From Armatimonadota bacterium (GTDB lineage: Bacteria > Armatimonadota > Fimbriimonadia > Fimbriimonadales > Fimbriimonadaceae): a DNA stretch of 9,673 bases. Shown piece by piece: positions 6,640-9,673 of this stretch. The stretch lies in assembly GCA_023392285.1 (NCBI GenBank), contig JAEVZK010000087.1, positions 1-9,673 of the forward strand, read 5' to 3'. The translations under genes were made by a program, and so were the position numbers. The stretch's first letter is position 1, and every line of letters begins with the position of its first letter. The notes under the pieces were generated by a model that was given only the letters and a program-made list of their open reading frames with translations, was not told where the DNA came from and made no database searches.

Positions 6640-7254
6640 TTACTTTCGTCGTCGGCGTCGAAGTGCGGCAAGCGCACCGATACCTAGAACGGCCAACGTG
6701 GCTGGCTCAGGAACCGTGTTGTAATACATTGTTCCGTTCCAGATTCTTGGTGAGAACAAGGATGAACCAGAGGCGAATGCTCCACCAGTCGTAGCAGCTG
6801 AACTGCCCAAGGTCAGGCTTACATCAGCGTTGCTGAAGAACTGGTTGGTACCATTGCCATTGGTGTACTGCATTCCCGAACCGGAGTAGCGTAGGGCAAG
6901 GCCCGTGATCCCCGATCCAAGAGCGAAGTCGCTTACATCGACAAAGGTGGGAACGTTAGCTCCGCCAGCAACCGCAGTTCCGGATCCGACGAGCGTCCAA
7001 CCTGCGCCACCGTTCGTCTCGAAGCCCGAGTAGGTGCCCGAGCGAGCGTACACGTCCAAGGTAAACGTCGAGCCAGTATCCGATGCATTCACATCGAAAC
7101 CGGTCACGGTGATCCCGGAGGTCACATTGGCATCAAAGTAGTTCGTCCACAGCGAAGAACCGCCGTTACCACCCGTAAACATGGTTGTAATCGATCCTGC
7201 CGAAGCGAACGAAGCACCGGCTGCGAAAACTGCAGCACAAGCAATATATTTCAT
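6640..7254 (-). CDS. PEP-CTERM sorting domain secreted protein
   Basis: This 204-residue protein has a signal peptide at 1-19 (MKYIACAAVFAAGASFASA). A Gly/Ser/Thr/Asn-rich beta-strand-like body (about 20-178) has no domain I recognise. The C-terminal sorting tail is VPEP at 181-184, a hydrophobic segment ATLAVLGIGALAAL and the basic end RRRRRK. In known PEP-CTERM systems an exosortase recognises this tail and handles export or anchoring of proteins linked to exopolysaccharide. No exosortase or EPS gene lies in this window, so it must be elsewhere if the tail is used. The ATG at 7254 was chosen because GGAGGAG sits just upstream and the signal peptide starts there; longer in-frame starts to 7332 would put extra residues before the signal peptide. 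An internal AT-rich leader suggests its own promoter. Confidence 0.88.
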   Translation of the reverse strand: MKYIACAAVFAAGASFASAGSITTMFTGGNGGSSLWTNYFDANVTSGITVTGFDVNASDTGSTFTLDVYARSGTYSGFETNGGAGWTLVGSGTAVAGGANVPTFVDVSDFALGSGITGLALRYSGSGMQYTNGNGTNQFFSNADVSLTLGSSAATTGGAFASGSSLFSPRIWNGTMYYNTVPEPATLAVLGIGALAALRRRRRK

Positions 7255-7257
7255 TTT

Positions 7258-7264
7258 CTCCTCC
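7258..7264 (-). promoter_or_regulatory. Strong Shine-Dalgarno fixing the PEP-CTERM gene start
   Basis: Read on the minus strand this is GGAGGAG, three bases before the ATG at 7254 and the best ribosome binding site in the window. Most other genes here have weak or no such site, which suggests high expression of this secreted protein. Confidence 0.8.
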
Positions 7265-7267
7265 AAA

Positions 7268-7299
7268 TTCCAAAAAATTGGAAAGGCATATACACTATA
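7268..7299 (-). promoter_or_regulatory. Possible promoter -10 and leader dyad of the PEP-CTERM gene
   Basis: Read on the minus strand, TATAGT (7299-7294) is a candidate -10 box in an AT-rich stretch. No good -35 box is seen at 16-18 bases. Between it and the Shine-Dalgarno lies the perfect dyad TTCCAA-TTTT-TTGGAA (7283-7268). It may be an operator or a small leader hairpin near the ribosome binding site. Confidence 0.3.
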
Positions 7300-7353
7300 C
7301 AACAGCAAATTCGCGGAGAAACCGGCGTTCAAGCAGGTAAATTTGCCCGTCTG

Positions 7354-8412
7354 CTAGCTGGCTTCTGCCAGCTTGCGTGCCTGATCCTCTTGAATCAGGC
7401 CATCGATCATGGTCTGGATATCACCATCCATAAAGGTGGAGAGGTTGTGGACGGTCAGTTTGATTCGATGATCCGTGATTCGACTTTCCGGGAAGTGATA
7501 CGTACGAATTTTTTCGCTGCGGTCTCCGGAGCCAATCTGGCCCTTGCGCTGTCCAGCTCGCTCAGATTCGGCTTTCTCCTGCTCCATCTGCAGCAGCTTC
7601 GCGCGCAACACCGCCATTGCTTTCAGCTTGTTCTGGGCCTGGCTTCGCTCATCTTGACAGGTGCTTACCAGACCCGTTGGCTTGTGAATTATGCGGATGG
7701 CCGTCTCGTTCTTCTGCATGTGCTGGCCGCCTGCCGAGGAAGAACAGAAGGTCGAGATCTCCAACTCCTTGGGGTCGATGTGAACATCCACTTCTTCCGC
7801 CTCCGGCAACACGGCAACGGTTGCGGTGGAAGTATGGATGCGCCCTTGGCTCTCGGTGGCGGGCACGCGCTGGACGCGATGTACACCACTCTCAAACTTC
7901 AGCTGAGAATAGGCGCCCTGCGCATTAATGTTAAATACAACCTTTGAGATGCCGCCAATTCCGCTCTCCTCATTTTCGACGATCTCAGTTTTCCATCGCT
8001 TGCGTTCACAGTAGCGCAGATACATTCGAAATAATTCATTAGCGAAGAGGCCCGCTTCATCCCCGCCTGCGGCGGGTCTGATCTCAACGATCACGGGCTT
8101 GTCGTCCAGCGGATCCTTGGGAATCAGCATCAGCCGAAGCTTCTCTTCCAGCTCGGCAATCTTGGCCTTTGAAGATTCGATTTCTTCAAAAGCGAGTTCT
8201 TTCATTTCAGGATCGCTCGTGAGGCTCTGCGCTTCCTCTAAATCGTCCAGCGCCTTCTTGTACTCTCTCGTGGTCAGGACAATGGGCTCTAATTCCGCGC
8301 GCAGCTTGCCGAGCCGCTGCATTTCACGGTTATCGGAGACCTTGGCGGGATCGTTGTAATCCGCCTCGACCGCTTCGAAGCGCTTTTCAATTTCTAGAAG
8401 CTTATCTAGCAT
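7354..8412 (-). CDS. prfA: Peptide chain release factor 1
   Basis: RF1 reads the stop codons UAA and UAG in the ribosomal A site and triggers hydrolysis of peptidyl-tRNA. The protein has 352 residues, close to the family norm of about 355-360. An N-terminal coiled domain (about 1-95) is followed by the conserved AAGGDEA stretch. HRVQRVPATESQGRIHTS carries the codon-reading PAT tripeptide at 184-186, which marks RF1 rather than RF2. The GGQ catalytic motif is at 228-230, followed by CQDERSQAQNK. After GGQ the sequence is HMQKNETAIRI instead of the common HVNTTDSAIRI type. The ATG start has only a weak ribosome site. The upstream dioxygenase gene ends 30 bases earlier on the same strand. The methyltransferase gene prmC, often next to prfA, is not present here. 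The stop codon is TAG. Confidence 0.97.
   Translation of the reverse strand: MLDKLLEIEKRFEAVEADYNDPAKVSDNREMQRLGKLRAELEPIVLTTREYKKALDDLEEAQSLTSDPEMKELAFEEIESSKAKIAELEEKLRLMLIPKDPLDDKPVIVEIRPAAGGDEAGLFANELFRMYLRYCERKRWKTEIVENEESGIGGISKVVFNINAQGAYSQLKFESGVHRVQRVPATESQGRIHTSTATVAVLPEAEEVDVHIDPKELEISTFCSSSAGGQHMQKNETAIRIIHKPTGLVSTCQDERSQAQNKLKAMAVLRAKLLQMEQEKAESERAGQRKGQIGSGDRSEKIRTYHFPESRITDHRIKLTVHNLSTFMDGDIQTMIDGLIQEDQARKLAEAS
7356..7373 (-). other. Hairpin overlapping the last codons and stop of prfA
   Basis: Read on the minus strand, agctggc and gccagct form seven pairs around a 4-base loop. The structure covers the final codons (Leu-Ala-Glu-Ala-Ser) and runs into the first bases of the TAG stop. 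There is no T-run, so it is not a terminator. It could influence termination or mRNA decay, or be chance. Confidence 0.4.
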
Positions 8413-8442
8413 CTGCTTAAATTCTACCGAGCCAAGCCGCGC

Positions 8443-9345
8443 TCAAACGGTCGCAGCCGATCCGATCGGACGCAGCCCAGCCTCGATCGCTGACCGGCGG
8501 CCTTCCAGGAACGGCGGCAGAGCCAGCTTTTCTCCCAGGTGCTCGAGAGATTCGTCACTCGCAAAACCTGGCCCCCGCGTTGCCAATTCGAACAAAATGC
8601 CGCCTGGCTCGCGGAAGTAGAGGCTATGAAAATAAAAGCGGTCGACATATCCAGACGTCTTCAAACCCAATCGCTCGACGCGCTCCTTCATCTCAAGAAG
8701 TTCGTCGTCATCATCCACCGCAAACGCGACGTGATGCACTCCACCCGCGCCAATTCGCCACAGGTGGTCTCCTTCCTTGTCGAGGAGGCGAATACGGGCA
8801 TGCTCCACTTCGAAGATGCCTTTAGAAGTTTGCGAATAGCCGAGAATTTCTTCGAGAACCCGACGAGTCAAATCGGGACGAGCGCTCCACAAATCGACGC
8901 CTAAAATGCCTCGGAGAGCCTGCTCTTCCGGCACGTGCTCGGTCCAAGGAAGCACCTTTGGAGCATCCGAAGTGGCGACAAGCTCCAGGTGCGTACCCTC
9001 CGGGTCTTGGAAGAAGAGCGCGTTGTCCTCCCGAGTAGGCGTGATCCCATTCTCAGAAAGTCGGTCGATCCAAAAGTCTTCTGAACCCACTGGAATTCGG
9101 AAAGTGGTGCGGGTGATCGTGCCACGTCCCAAGCTCGTGCCGCCGATATCCGGCCAATCAAAGAACGTCATGTCGGTGCCAGGTGTGCCGACCCCGTCGG
9201 CATAGAACAGGTGATATGAACGGATGTCGTCTTGATTGACACTCTTCTTCACGAGCCGAAGCCCGAGAACTCGGGTGTAAAAATCCAGATTTTGCTCGAT
9301 CTGTCCCGTCACCGCGGTGACGTGGTGGATGGAATGCGTGCTCAT
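8443..9345 (-). CDS. VOC-family ring-cleaving dioxygenase (MhqO/PcpA-like)
   Basis: This is a two-domain vicinal-oxygen-chelate enzyme of 300 residues. Related proteins (MhqA/MhqO, LinE, PcpA) are Fe(II) dioxygenases that open hydroquinone-type rings, often in quinone detoxification. The start MSTHSIHHVTAV (H7/H8), DFYTRVLGLRLVKKSVNQDD, YHLFYAD and TPGTDMTFFDWP are typical of the group. The C-terminal module has GGVHHVAF (H204/H205) and GGILFELAT (E253). The spacing of one N-terminal His, one C-terminal His and Glu matches the metal ligand pattern known for PcpA, so the active site looks complete. The ATG at 9345 was chosen because the conserved start follows at once, with AGAAGAG upstream; longer in-frame starts overlap the next gene. 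The true substrate is not known. prfA follows after 30 bases. Confidence 0.9.
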   Translation of the reverse strand: MSTHSIHHVTAVTGQIEQNLDFYTRVLGLRLVKKSVNQDDIRSYHLFYADGVGTPGTDMTFFDWPDIGGTSLGRGTITRTTFRIPVGSEDFWIDRLSENGITPTREDNALFFQDPEGTHLELVATSDAPKVLPWTEHVPEEQALRGILGVDLWSARPDLTRRVLEEILGYSQTSKGIFEVEHARIRLLDKEGDHLWRIGAGGVHHVAFAVDDDDELLEMKERVERLGLKTSGYVDRFYFHSLYFREPGGILFELATRGPGFASDESLEHLGEKLALPPFLEGRRSAIEAGLRPIGSAATV

Positions 9346-9355
9346 GTCTCTTCTA

Positions 9356-9379
9356 CGAAAAGCGCCCATCCCGCTTTCG
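9356..9379 (-). other. Inverted repeat between the DUF1440 and dioxygenase genes
   Basis: On the minus strand CGAAAGCG pairs with CGCTTTTCG (one bulged base) around a 7-base loop. The distal arm holds a T-run inside the stem, so it is at best a weak terminator for the DUF1440-like gene. It lies in the short gap just before the dioxygenase start and could act in its leader. Confidence 0.35.
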
Positions 9380-9395
9380 GCAGACCTATTTCGAG

Positions 9396-9673
9396 CTAAA
9401 GGCTTTTGCGAATCATCTTCCTCAGCAGTTCGAGGGTGAACCCGTAGACTAAATGTCCGACCAAGCCGCTCACGTGAGTCTTTGCCGGATATTTGTTCGG
9501 CCACTTGGCCAGTCCTGCCGCGGGCACGCCCAGTTCATCTGCAAATAGCCAAACTCCAGCCCCGAACAGGAGTCCGCCGCCTGCTTCCAATCCAGGCATG
9601 TTTTCCGCGGCTGCCCCATAAACCCCACCCATAATGGTGCCGAAGCCGTAATCCACTGCCGGTCCCGCGAGCT
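9396..9673 (-). CDS. DUF1440/YagU-like membrane protein (partial, N-terminus outside window)
   Basis: Only the C-terminal part of this gene is present. The reading frame stays open to the window edge, so the GTG at 9656 is unlikely to be the true start. The visible sequence contains DYGFGTIMGGVYGAAAE, GGGLLFGAGVWLFADELGVPAAGL, and KYPAKTHVSGLVGHLVYGFTLELLR. The small-residue-rich hydrophobic segments and the order GALYG-like, FG..VWL.ADE..VPA.GL, YP...H.S.L..HLVYG fit the DUF1440 (YagU) family of inner-membrane proteins as I remember it. The function of that family is poorly known; YagU has been tied to acid resistance in Escherichia coli. The stop is TAG. The dioxygenase gene starts 50 bases downstream on the same strand. 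Confidence 0.7.
   Translation of the reverse strand, partial: LAGPAVDYGFGTIMGGVYGAAAENMPGLEAGGGLLFGAGVWLFADELGVPAAGLAKWPNKYPAKTHVSGLVGHLVYGFTLELLRKMIRKSL

Noticed and set aside
7390..7947. Open frame of 185 codons antisense to prfA
   Set aside because: prfA is certain from its PAT and GGQ motifs; the opposite frame has no start signal or family resemblance.

Overview
This window of about 9.7 kb reads as ordinary chromosomal DNA from a Gram-negative-type (diderm) bacterium with moderately high GC content. Three things suggest a member of the Armatimonadota (Fimbriimonadia-like), though this is an inference with low to moderate confidence. One is a secreted protein with a VPEP...RRRRRK sorting tail. 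The second is a secreted protein with duplicated Ig-like modules. The third is the unusual residues just after GGQ in release factor 1. Planctomycetota or Verrucomicrobiota-like phyla are alternatives. I see no tRNA, rRNA, CRISPR array, transposase, phage gene or toxin-antitoxin pair.

Layout. Positions 1-104 hold no gene but carry one full and one partial copy of a GTCGGGATGACGT-type intergenic repeat. On the minus strand, a CoA-transferase beta subunit (scoB type) overlaps a small lipoprotein gene by 4 bases. The usual partner scoA is not upstream of it. A 104-base divergent gap with two strong inverted repeats separates scoB from a plus-strand run. That run starts with a membrane CHASE4-HAMP-GGDEF-EAL protein that looks able both to make and to degrade cyclic di-GMP. 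It is followed 55 bases later by a DUF4139 lipoprotein and closed by an intrinsic terminator. Next comes a secreted protein made of two N-terminal modules and two C-terminal Ig-like modules, ending at a bidirectional terminator.

The right third is entirely on the minus strand. In order of transcription it has a partial DUF1440/YagU-like membrane protein, a two-domain VOC ring-cleaving dioxygenase, prfA (release factor 1) and a PEP-CTERM secreted protein. The dioxygenase and prfA are 30 bases apart and may share a transcript. The PEP-CTERM gene has a strong Shine-Dalgarno and probably its own promoter.

How the genes fit together. The middle of the window is biased towards envelope proteins: a c-di-GMP sensor/effector, a DUF4139 lipoprotein, an Ig-like secreted protein and a PEP-CTERM protein. 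A role in surface or matrix control is plausible but not shown. No clearly new multi-gene system is visible. The most promising signals are the paired dyads in the divergent scoB / GGDEF-EAL region, the scoB-lipoprotein overlap without scoA, the 2+2 repeat protein, and the hairpin against the UAG stop of prfA.
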